From the NCBI GenBank assembly GCA_025917655.1, contig CP084611.1, forward strand, positions 868,001 through 932,000: 64,000 bases of DNA. Direction: 5' to 3'. The stretch is from Chlorella sorokiniana (Eukaryota > Chlorophyta > Trebouxiophyceae > Chlorellales > Chlorellaceae). This document shows, in pieces, positions 1 to 9,999 of the stretch. The position numbers and the translations under genes were made by a program. The notes under the pieces were generated by a model. The model made no database searches, had not been told where the DNA came from, and saw only the letters and a list, made by a program, of their open reading frames with translations. The number at the start of each line of letters is the position of its first letter. Positions within the stretch are counted from its first letter, which is position 1.

Positions 1-2
1 AG

Positions 3-143
3 CTCTGCACGCGCTCTTTTGACCTGCTGCAGGACGGTCAGCTGCTGCGCGAGATGTCGGAGCTCTCTGACCTGGACGGGCTGAAGCGATTCGTCAAGAA
101 ACGCTGCGGCGCAGGCAGGGCCCGCCGCACCGCCGTAGGGTGA
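3..143 (+). CDS. 3' end of an unidentified gene (partial)
   Basis: An open frame enters from the left edge of the window and ends at the TGA at 141-143. It gives about 46 residues, including a stretch rich in Leu, Asp and Lys (DLLQDGQLLREMSELSDLDG) and a basic tail, which looks like a helical C-terminal end of a protein. I do not recognise the family. The start and any upstream exons lie outside the window, and position 1-3 may be inside an exon or just after a splice site. It is tail-to-tail with the alpha/beta-hydrolase gene on the other strand. The coding call rests only on composition and frame length, so it is weak. Confidence 0.35.
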   Translation, partial: LCTRSFDLLQDGQLLREMSELSDLDGLKRFVKKRCGAGRARRTAVG

Positions 144-509
144 TGGCCCTTACGCGCGCGCCTTGCGCTTGTTGCATGCAAGTGCACGGGAATGTGCACC
201 ACGCCCGACAGACCGACTCCCTCCTCTGTAGCCAGCCACCTGTATGCACTGTTTACTCCCACGGCGCACTGCCTCGCCCGTGCCACCACCTAGTTGCCTC
301 TGTTGTCTGTTGCCAGCTCATACCCAGCGCATGTCGCTCCCATTTGGTTGACAGGACCAAATCGCAACATTTTTGCTTGCCAACGAGGGCGGCGCCTTAA
401 CCTTATCAATGATTGCACCATCGACACGCCGCTCGGCTAGGCCCACACTCCCAACTGTTTTATAACTGTAACTGTGCTGGAGCTGCTCTCGTAAGACGCT
501 GGTGGGGCC
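144..509. other. Convergent intergenic spacer
   Basis: This spacer separates the 3' ends of two convergent genes. It has lower GC than the flanking exons and contains TGTAACTGTGCTGG near 466-479 just beyond the stop of the hydrolase gene on the other strand. I see no credible coding exon here; the open frames in it have no family resemblance. Confidence 0.5.
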
Positions 510-2905
510 TCAACCCACAAAGCCGAAGTAGTCGGCTGGATCTTTGGCCAGCGCGGTCTGCTGGCGGCCCCGCGCCACTGCCTCCTCGTCCTCGCTGCTG
601 CAGTCGTCGGGCGGCCGCCCGTCCTCCAGGCGCAGCCTCCGCAGCTCCTCCTCAACCGCGGCGGCGGTGGGAATGGCACGTGGGCCCAGCGCCTGCAGCC
701 AATGAAAACAAGAGCAGTGCAGGGAATGGCGGTGGAGCTGGGCAAGCGCTTGCATCCCAGCAGGCACCGCCTGGCCGGCGCGGCAGGCGACAGAGGTCCT
801 GCAGCGGCCGGGCAGGTGCCTCGCCAAATTCAAGGGCTAATGGGCCGCACCTTCTTGGCCTCCTCAAGGGTCGCGTACTGCGGCAGCGGCCTGAGCCCCA
901 GCAGCTCCGCGCGGCGGCCGCCCGCCGCCGCCGCATCATGCGCTGCAGCCACAGCTGCACATGCGCCGCTGGGGTGGGCCGCTGCCGGGCTGCCCGCGAT
1001 GGCGCCGCCGCCGGGCGCGGCCAGGGCGCTGCGGTCGAAGCAGTTGATGGCGGGGCCTTCCAGGAACTCGATCAGGTGCTGCAGCAGCTGCTCAGGGTGA
1101 TCTGCCGCCAGGTGATGCCCCGCCCCTGGGACCACCTGCACAGCTGTGGAGGCCACCCCACCGCCGCCTCGGGCCAGCTGCACCAGGGCCCCGGCATCCC
1201 CGGGTCAACCCAGCTGGCGGTGCCGCCGCCGTGCAGCAGCAGGAGGTGGCCCCGCAGCGCGCTCATGCCGCCCAGCAGAGCAGCAGGGTCGAAGCTGAAG
1301 AGCATGGCGGGGTCCATGCGGGGCCGCAGCCCCGCAGCATCCTCGGCCTCGCCGCCCCAGCAGCTGCCCGCTCGCAGCGCAGCAGGCACACGCAGCATGC
1401 TGAGTGCCGACGCTACGACTCCGCCGAGCGGGCGCTGCAGCTGGGCCAGCAGGTGCCCCATGTAAGCTGCTTCCTCAGCCTGCGCTGCAGCCGCAGCCAC
1501 CCCCTGCTGATCTGCGCCGCCGCCTGCTGCCGCGCTGGGCTGCCCCGTTCTGCCGTCCGGGCCGCCGTCGGCAGCCGCAGCCGCAGCAAGCATCCGCTGC
1601 GTGGCGCGTGCAAGCGGCGCCAGCAGCTGCGGCGACAGGTTTGCCAGGGGATGCGCAAGAAACGCCGCGCAATGCTCCACACTGGCAAACACAGAGGCTT
1701 GGCCTGCCCGGAAGCCCCACCACGGCAGCAGCTGCGTGCTGCTGAACTTCTCGGCGGCTGGGTCTCCTGGTGAGGAGATGCCTGGCTGGCAGCACGTCTG
1801 CCCGACGTCGGTGTTGCCGGCGCTGGCGTCGTCACCCGAGGGCACAGCCACCCCTGACGCAGCCTGCGCCGCCCCCTGGCTGCCGAAGCACTCCAGGTGC
1901 GCCACCGGCAGCGCAAACTCCACCAGCATGAGCGCCCCTGCCAGGTAAGGGTTGGCCTGGGCCAGCGCCAGCGCTGCTGCTGCGCCAGCCCCAGCGCCCA
2001 CCAGGGCCAGCGGGGCCACGTACAGGTCCAGGGCCAGGATGAAAGCCCGTACGTCCTCGGCCAGGCTGTCGGCGCTGTACCGCCCCGCTGGAGACCCCTG
2101 CGACTCTCCGTGGCCTGCGAGGTGCGTGCAGGCATGAAGTGAGGAGGGCTGGCGGTGAACACGCTTGCAGCGGTGGGATCAGCCCACAGCATGCGCAGCC
2201 CAAAAACCAGGCAAGCGCTCCATCAGGCAGCGAATGGACGGCTTGGCTGCGAGCCAGCCCGCGGGACACAGCGGCTGCACGCAGGTAGGGCGGCTTCACA
2301 GCGGGGCGGCAGGCCTCACCCCGCAGGTCAAGCGCGAGCACTCGGTAGCCGCGGTCGGCGGGCGGCGGCCCAGGGGTGCCCACACCTCGGCCGCCTCCCC
2401 CAGGTCGTGCAGCAGCAGGATGACGTCCCCCCGCAGCCCCACTCCAGGTACCGCAGGCGCAGGCCTGAAGGAGGGGCGGTGCGAGAAAGTGTGGTGGCTG
2501 GAGACAACGGACGAGGGCGGCAGAAAGGAGAAGGGAAAGGGCAGAGCAGAAAGCATTGCTTGGGTCCTCCCACCCGTGCTGACGTCCACAAACCGGGGCT
2601 TCACGGGGGGAGCGGGAGAGATGGTGGGCCACCGCCTGGCTCAACCCAGGCGGAACCTCCAGCCCCGCAAGGATCAGGGCACTCAGCTGGCGCGCCGCGT
2701 CCCTCGCCTGCTGGCCAGACTGCGGCAGAAACCCGAGCCCGAGCAGCTCCTTGAATGCTTTGGCCTGCAATGCAGGAGGATGGATACGGACTAGGCAATC
2801 TGCGTGGTGCCTGGTGATGTCCACGATCGGTTCCTCGAAGGCCGGTCAGATGGCGACCCTTGGTGGTCCGCATTCCTCGTCGGACGCACTTACCTGCTCA
2901 TCCAT
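510..2905 (-). CDS. Alpha/beta-hydrolase fold protein, serine nucleophile apparently lost
   Basis: Five exons on the minus strand: 2894-2905, 2574-2764, 2320-2464, 851-2114 and 510-692, giving about 600 residues. The first exon holds only MDEQ before a GTAAGT donor. Alpha/beta-hydrolase signatures in order are an oxyanion-loop type LLLHDLGE, LALDLRGHGES split across the 2320/2114 junction, a nucleophile elbow LVGAGAG, and a C-terminal VPGAGHHLAADHPE that supplies the usual catalytic His. The elbow normally reads GxSxG, so Ala replaces Ser and hydrolase activity is doubtful. A long Ala/Gln-rich insertion sits between elbow and C-terminus, and the tail is acidic (SSEDEEAVARG). Frame slips occur near 1200, 2375, 2435 and 2604, each repaired by one extra G or C in a homopolymer. 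Function unknown; family assignment fairly sure. Confidence 0.7.
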
Positions 2906-3395
2906 GCCGAATGAGGGGAGAAGGATGCCCCTTTCGGGGCAGAAGTTCCAGCGTCACCCTGCTCGAGTTGACGAGGATGTCGGCAAGTAAAGTGATCTTA
3001 AGTAATATACACTGATGTTCAAAGCAAGAAGGGGGAGGAAGGAGCAGACAGCGCGCCAAGTGAGGACAAAAGATGCCACCTGGCCAGGGCTCCAGCATGG
3101 CACACTTGCTCCCGGGATATCAAACCATTTCGAAGCGTGCATCGTTTACTGCATGCCTACATCACGCAGGCCGGACCTGTGAGGCGGAACCGCCGCAAAG
3201 CTCAGTTCAATTGGCGCCTGGCGCCGCTTTGGGCAGCAACGGAACTGCATTCATAGAATACTGGGCATCTTCTGACTGTGTTTATGCGGTCATAGGCTGC
3301 TAGCAACCTCTGCCAGCAGCCATCACCTTTGGGCGGCAGGGCCCCGACGGGAACGGACGTTTGTGCCCCTGGAATCGCGTTGAGCAGTGGCCAGC
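2906..3395. promoter_or_regulatory. Divergent promoter region, hydrolase / CRNKL1
   Basis: This 490-bp spacer lies between the start codons of two divergently transcribed genes and must hold both promoters. It is more AT-rich than the neighbouring exons, for example around 2990-3020. I see no clear TATA box or other named element and no coding exon. Confidence 0.5.
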
Positions 3396-6300
3396 ATGTC
3401 GAACCTAGGGGCGGGCACCACCGCCTCGCAGCGGGAGCACAAGCTCCCGCGCGTTACAGGCGTGAAAAACAAGCAGGCGGCGCCCACGCAGGCGAGCACG
3501 CACGATGTGATGGATCTAACCAGCCCAAGGAAGCGCCCCACCTCCTGTGCAGCCCCGCCCGCCAGCGCCACCGCCGCCGCCCTTCAGCTCTTGACGCTCC
3601 TCCGCTGCCCTTTTCGTTGCAGATCACGGCAGAGCAGATCCTGCGTGAGTCCAAGGCGCTGCAGGAGGCCGAGCACAAGGCGCCGGTGATCAAAATCACC
3701 GACCCCGAGGAGTTGGCTGAGTACCGCCTGCAGGTGCGGCCCAGCATCGCCACCCTCGACTGTTCTTGTTGCCTCTTTTGCCTGCTCAGGCCGCTGGCAA
3801 GCCAGCGTTGCCTTGATAATATTCCTCACGCATTCCCGGAAAGCTGAAACACTGTGAAACGCGGGTGCTGCGCGAGGCTGCACCGCCGTGTCGTGAGCAG
3901 CTTGCTCATGCTGCCTGGTGCGTCGCCGCGCCGCCCCCGCCCCGCAGAAGCGCAAGGAGTATGAGGACCAGGTGCGGCGCGTGGGCCGCTGGAATCCCAC
4001 CGTGTGGGTGAAGTACGCGCAGTGGGAGGAGCAGCAGAAGGACTTCCGCCGCGCGAGGTCCGTGTGGGAGCGCGCCCTCGAGGTGGACTACCGCAATGTG
4101 TCGCTGTGGCTCAAGTACGTGGAGATGGAGATGCGCCACCGCTTCATCAACCACGCGCGCAACATCTGGGACCGAGCGGGTGGGCTGGGTGGCGGCTGCG
4201 CTGCCTTCCCGCCACGCCAACGCCCGCCCTCTCGCCGTCCATGCCAGGGAACTTGCCCCGGTTGCCGCCCCACCTGCCATGGCGGCGCACAACCCCAGCT
4301 CACTCCCGCACACCTCCGCTTGCAATCGGCTATAAATCATCTTACGCGTATTCCGCCCTGCTGCCCTGCCCAGTGTCGCTGCTGCCGCGCGTGGACCAGC
4401 TGTGGTACAAGTACATTCACATGGAGGAGATGCTGGGCAACGTGGCGGGGCGCGCCAAATATTCGAGCGCTGGATGCAGTGGGAGCCAGACCACCACGGA
4501 TGGATGGCCTACATCAAGGTGCGGCGGAGTTTGGGGGATGCTGTGCGGGTGTGGGGCTACATGCAAGGCTCCGGGCGGTGGCTGTGGGCATGCCATGGCA
4601 CGCCGCCTCCCAATGCCGCGATCCAGCTAACCTTGCGCTGCGTACCGCGGCTGCCGATTTTGTACTGCAGATGGAGCTGCGGTACGGCGAGGTGGACCGT
4701 GCGCGTGCCATCTTTGAGCGCTACGTCAAGTGCGTGCCGTCGGTGAAGGCCTGGGTGCGCTACGCCAAGTTTGAGATGAAGAGCGGCGGCGACGTGGCGG
4801 CGGCACGTGTGTGCTACGAGCGGGCCGTGGAGGAGCTGGGGGAGGATGCCAACAATGTGGGTGGGAAGGCGGCGGTATGGGGAGGGAGCGCGATGCGAGC
4901 GGACAAGGATGGGGAAGGGGAAGGGGAGGGTTGAAACGGAACGTGCACAGGGCTGCCAGCTTGCATGTGTCTCTTTCGTGGGTTCCCCTTTCATGCTGGC
5001 ACTTTGGATGCGTGTGTGTCGCAGGAGGAGCTGTTCCTGCGCTTCGCCGAGTTTGAGGAGCGGGTGAAGGAGGTGGAGCGCGCGCGGTGAGGCACCGGGG
5101 TGCCTGCGTCTGCTCCGCCCCGCGCACTCCATGCTCAGGGTTGCCCACTGTTCGCTGCTTTGTCCTGGTGTTGCTGCCCAACAGCTAGCTCGACCCCCAT
5201 CCATTCCTTCCTCTCCCCGCTGCCGCCCTCTCTGCAGCGCCATCTACAAGTACGCCCTCGACCACCTGCCCAAGAGCCAGGCGGGGGAGCTGTACCGCCG
5301 CTTTGTGCAGTTTGAGAAGCAGCTCGGAGACCGGGAGGGCATCGAGGTGAGGGGCCCGGCATTTAAGCGCTGGTCTTGATGTGCATGGTTGCCGCAGCTG
5401 AGCCGTGCACGTTACGCCAGCTGCGCGGCCATGCTTTGCGGCTGCTCTTTCTGGCTGCCACCAACCAGCCTGGCTCACCCCAGGCGCCGCCCGCTGCCTG
5501 CCCCTGCAGGAGGTGATTGTGAGCGAGCGGCGGTTCAAGTATGAGGAGGAGGTGAAGCGGGCGCCGCTCAACTACGATGCCTGGTTCGACTACATACGAC
5601 TGGAAGAAAGCGCGGGGATGTGGACCGCACGCGGGAGGTGAGGCGATATAAAACGGGGGCGGGACCCTTCTGTGAACGGCACTGTTTGCGAGGTGGCTGA
5701 CAACGTCGTGAACGCATGGCAGTGGCAGGCTTTGCCATGGCCTGGCCACGAGTTTGCATCGCCTTTCCTGTCACTGCGCACGCCTGGCAACCCCTTGCAG
5801 GTGTATGAGCGCGCCATTGCCAACGTGCCGCCCGCGCCTGAGAAGCGGTTCTGGCAGCGGCACATTTACCTCTGGATCAAATACGCGCTGTTCGAGGAGC
5901 TGGATGCGGGTGGGTGGCGGCCGCGCTACCAGCTGCTGCCGCGGCTGCACCTTGATGCTGTCAGGCAGCGCTGCCAGGGCGGCGGCGAGTGTTGCTCAGG
6001 GTGCCTTCCTGGCCTCACCACCCACCACGTCGGGGCTTCCCTCACCCAGCTGCCATGCTGCTCCGCTGTACCGCAGAGGACGTGGAGCGCACCCGTGAGG
6101 TGTACCGCGCCTGCCTCAAGCTCATCCCCCACCGCGCCTTCACCTTCTCCAAGATCTGGATCATGGCCGCCCAGTTTGAGATCCGGCAGTTGCGCCTCGA
6201 TGCAGCCCGGAAGATCCTGGGCATGGGCATCGGCATGTGCCCCAAGGTGGGCGCAGGCAGCGGCCTGGGAGCTGATTGCCGCACGTGCGCTTCGCATGTG

Positions 6301-8194
6301 GCGCTTCGCATGTGGCGTGCAGAAGCGGCGCGCTGTTGTTCATGGTGTAAAGCAGCTGCGCCTCCTGCTGCGCCTTTCCTGTGCTTTGGCTTCTGGCGAA
6401 GCCTGGACTGGTGCCCACCACTCAATTCTCAACCCCTCTGCATCCCACCCTCCCCAGGACAAGCTGTTCAAGTCGTACATCGAGATGGAGCTGCAGCTTG
6501 GGGCCATCGAGCGCTGCCGCACGCTGTACCAGAAGTACATAGAGTGGAGCCCAGCGAATGCGGGGCCTGGGGCAGGTGCGGCCACGCGTCAGTGCAGCAG
6601 GGGGACCGCTCAGCGCAGCAACGGCGGCAGAGCCTGCGCAGACAGCGCCCTGTAGGGTTGCTGCGTGTGCGCTGCTCTTACTGCATTTCGTGGTCGTGGC
6701 ATCACCACACGCTGCGCCTGCCATACCCATCCTCGCCCTTCCTGCCCACCCTGCTTTCCCAGATTTGCTGAGTTGGAGCGCAGCCTTGGAGAAGCTGAGC
6801 GGGCGCGGGCGTGTACGAGCTGGCCATTGCCCAGCCGGTTCTAGACATGCCTGAGCTGCTGTGGAAGGTGAGACGAGGCTCGCTGGGACTGCATGCACCG
6901 CGGCCTGCTGCGTGGGCGCCCATGGCGATGGCGGCGTCAGAGGACTGCGGCGACTGTAATCGCCGCCCTAATTTGGGCAAGCAGCAGATTGTCAGGCCTC
7001 GGGAAGGCGCAGTTTGGCCCTCTCCCTGACAGCCCTCATCCCAGCCCCGACCACTGCCCCCCCTTCCCCCCACATCCACACCCACACCCACCCACCCACC
7101 CACCGCCGCCCTTCAGGCCTACATCGACTTTGAGATTGGTGAGGGCAACCGCGAGGGGGCGCGCGAGCTGTACGAGCGGCTGCTGGAGCGCACGCGGCAC
7201 GTCAAGGTGCGCGGGGCTGCAGGTCGTCAGGCGCCACCCTCCCCCCGCCACAGCGGTGGCTCCAGCAGGGGGCAGTTGACTCCTTGGGTGGGGGGTGGGG
7301 GCATGCGCTAAGGCTGCCTTGGGGTTACCTGCATCGGGCCTCACTGCCACAGGCATGGGGAAGGTGCATGCATCCCCTGACCAACCCCCCACTCCACCTC
7401 ATCCCACACCCACACCACCTTTCCCCTCCTGCCTACCACGCAGGTCTGGCTGTCGTACGCCAAGTTTGAGACCACGCCGCTGGCCATCCTGGCGCAGCCC
7501 GCAGAGGAGGAGGAGGGGATGGATGAGGCGGAGCAGCAGCGGCAGCTGGAGGAGGCTGAGGCGGCAGAGGGCGGCGATGAGGGCACAGGTACGCCCAGGG
7601 CGCTGAGCCTTGCTCTGGCTCGGGTAACACCGTAGCGTTGAGCTGCTGCGTGACGCTCCCCATTGTGTAGCAGGCGGCTACTTATCCCACCCCACCCCCA
7701 CCCCCACCCCACCCCACCCGCTCACCCACCCACCTCCGTTGTTCTGTTTGCGCAGCGGAGCGGCGCGCGCGGCGTGTGTACGGCGCGCCTTCCGCCCGGC
7801 CTGCGGGAGGGCAGCCCGGCGCGAAGCAGGAGGCGCTGATGCTGCTGGAGGCGTGGCGCGACTTTGGTCCTGTATGACATGATATGTAGCCGAGGACGCT
7901 CCCGCGCGATGGCTTCTCACCAAGGAGGCCAAGATGCCCAAGCGCGTCAGCGCAAGCGGCCATCGTGCTGGACGACGGCACCAAGACGGGTGCCCAGGAG
8001 GAATACTCTGACCTCATCTACCCAGATGAGGCAGCGGTGCGCCCAACCTCAAGCTGCTGGAGCTGGCCCTGTTGTTTTGCTCGGCTCTGGGCCTGCCGCC
8101 CCCGCGTGCGGCGCCGTTGCTGCTCCATCCCCTCTGCTCGCTGCTCCTCTTTGCTTTGCTTGCCTCTTTCCTGAGACGCGCTATTACTGCTTGA
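3396..8194 (+). CDS. CRNKL1: Crooked-neck-like splicing factor (CRNKL1/CLF1), HAT repeats
   Basis: Core component of the Prp19-associated (NineTeen) complex, acting in the nucleus during spliceosome activation. Exons read as 3396-3491, 3623-3733, 3948-4179, 4374-4518, 4671-4856, 5025-5086, 5238-5346, 5510-5637, 5801-5909, 6077-6246, 6458-6575, 6763-6867, 7117-7206, 7444-7588 and 7756 onward. The N-terminus ([21 protein letters not shown]) and the half-a-TPR repeats ([47 protein letters not shown]) follow the family closely and collinearly. The first intron has a GC donor (3492). Four exons need one added G (about 4449, 5613, 6562, 6809). The last coding part, 7860-8194, matches the family end ([22 protein letters not shown]) but needs several single-base corrections, so the C-terminus is uncertain. 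Confidence 0.93.
7062..7108. repeat. CCCA/CACC simple repeat in CRNKL1 intron
   Basis: A C- and A-only tract of about 45 bp in the intron just before the exon at 7117; a similar CCCCA tract lies at 7686-7730 before the last exon. Both act as long pyrimidine-poor but C-rich stretches near 3' splice sites. They are simple-sequence repeats with no coding value. Confidence 0.7.
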
Positions 8195-8404
8195 CGCCCT
8201 GACACTTGCAACACACTCTTACTGCGTGAGGGTCGCCAGGGGTTTGTATAGAGCTGTGGGTACAAAAGGAGAACTTGGCTTGGAGCACATTTGGTTGGTT
8301 CACATCAGGCCAATCAACCAGCAAGAAGCGCAAACAGCTGCAAATGAAAGTTGCTGTGAAACCCAAGCGCAGCCTTGCCGGCTGCAAAGCGGCGCAGGGA
8401 GCCT

Positions 8405-9439
8405 TCACTGATCCTGCGACACGCCGCCGGTCGCCGGTGCGGCGGCGCCTGCTTTCCGCCGCTCCAATTCCTGCTGCAGCTCCTGCATGCGCCTCTGGGT
8501 GCTGGCTTCGATCTGCTCTGGTGTGATCTCAAACAGGGGCTTGCGTGCTTCCTCAGGCTCTGCACCGCTTCTGTTGCTGCTGCTGGGGCGGCCGCCGCTG
8601 CTGCCTCGGCTTCCTCTGCCCGCCCACCGTCCTGCTCCTTCTCCTCCTCCTCCGCTGCCGCCTCCTCCACAGATGCACCTGACGCCGCAGCAGTTGCAGG
8701 TGTTGCCTTCAAGGCAGCCTCGTCTGCTGCAGATGCAGGCGCATCAGGTGCAGCGGAGGTCTCAGCCACCTCGCTGTTGCTTGCGACGTCGTCCTCGGCC
8801 GCCGCTGCGCGATGGCGCGCCTCAAGCAGGCCCTCCACGACCCGCCGCCTCAGCGGCGGTCGGCCTTGCGCTCCGCCTGCACGGCAGCCAGCCGCTGCTC
8901 GTATGCCGCCTGCTCCGCCTTCCACGCCGCCTCCTGCTGCTCCGCGCGTTGCCGCGCGTCCTTGACAGCTCGGTTGGCGCGGCTGATGGCAGGGAACCAC
9001 TTCTCATTGTTCTCCAGCAGCACTGAGGGGTGGGCGGGGGATGCTGGCAAGCTTTCAGTGTTCAGTGTATAACAGGAGCGGGGCATCAGTGAGAGGAGGC
9101 AGCGAATTCAGTCACCACAAACATCCCATCATAGTACAGAAGTCTGTAGTTTTCTGAACACCAACCTGTTGAGCCAAACAGGGCTGTGGCGCCCAGCACA
9201 AAGAGGGCCCAGACGCGGCCCTTCTTGACCTCCTGCTGCTTCAGCGGCTTGGCCATTTCGGTGGCCTGCTGCGCTGTGACGGTGGTGATTTCTGCCAGGC
9301 TGGGCGGCACCGCAGAGACAAAGAGCAGGGCGGCAGCGGCAGCGGCTGTTACGCTGCGGGCGAGTAGCTGTGAGGCGGTAGGTGCTGGTGGGGACCACAA
9401 TCGAATGCCGGGGTTTGAACGACAACATAAGATGGGCAT
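8405..9439 (-). CDS. Putative thylakoid-targeted single-membrane-span protein
   Basis: Two exons, 9166-9439 and 8405-9022, joined in frame across a GT-AG intron so that LFGST continues into VLLENNEKWFP. The N-terminus looks like a plastid transit peptide followed by a lumen-type signal: Arg/Ser-rich start, then an Ala/Leu-rich stretch ending in AVPPSLA before an acidic mature start. A single hydrophobic segment (VWALFVLGATALFG) follows around residue 75. The rest is a long Ala/Glu/Gln-rich helical tail that may form a coiled coil and ends near ITPEQIEASTQRR. The start at 9439 is the first ATG close to the transit-like region; the frame stays open upstream to 9712. Frame slips are needed near 8850 and 8583. 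Plastid location is inference; function unknown. Confidence 0.6.
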
Positions 9440-9999
9440 GCGCAGGTTAGTGGCACACCTCGCCGCTGACAGTTCTGTGCCACGCAGCGTGCCGCCAGTG
9501 GTAGGCAAGCTGTGGGGCCGAGCCCCAGCGCCGCTGTCCCCTGAGTGCACCAGCAATGGCGTGAAGCTGGCATCTTCTGCACGTTTCTTATGGCCAACGT
9601 GCCGGGCAGAGCGGGCTGGGCAGCAGGTCGAGGTAAGATGCGGGACTGCGGAATGTAGAACGAGCGCAGAGGGAGCACAGGCGAAACGGATTGCTGCCCC
9701 ACTCCTGGCCAAATCCGGCAGGACCCCTCTCCATCCTTGCTTGCCTGTACTTCTAGTATGTACCCCATCGCAGCCATTTTCTAAGAATCCGTGCCTATAA
9801 TGCTCTTGACTTGACGCCGAATCTCGTTTTGTTAAAGACTTGCTGCCTACCCATCGTCCTACCGATCAAGTCGATTCATTCTCTGATCACGCTCTCGATT
9901 CACCTCTCGCTGCTGTATCGTCAATTGACATAGGAAAACTTATATTAGGTATTTGCAGGGCAGCAAGGGACAGAAGAGGAGCGGCGGCACCTTGCCAAA
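9440..9999. promoter_or_regulatory. Divergent promoter region, thylakoid protein / CCT3
   Basis: About 560 bp between divergent genes. The stretch 9780-9960 is clearly more AT-rich than the exons and includes short direct TCGATT copies near 9870-9900. I see no gene here beyond possible 5' UTR; the reverse-strand open frame to 9712 could be an N-terminal extension of the thylakoid protein. Confidence 0.45.

Noticed and set aside
413-1465. Long plus-strand open frame of 350 codons
   Set aside because: It is antisense to the alpha/beta-hydrolase exons, which show clear family motifs. The long frame follows from the very high GC content.
7680-7735. CRISPR-like or minisatellite array
   Set aside because: It is a short CCCCA simple repeat in an intron without unique spacers.
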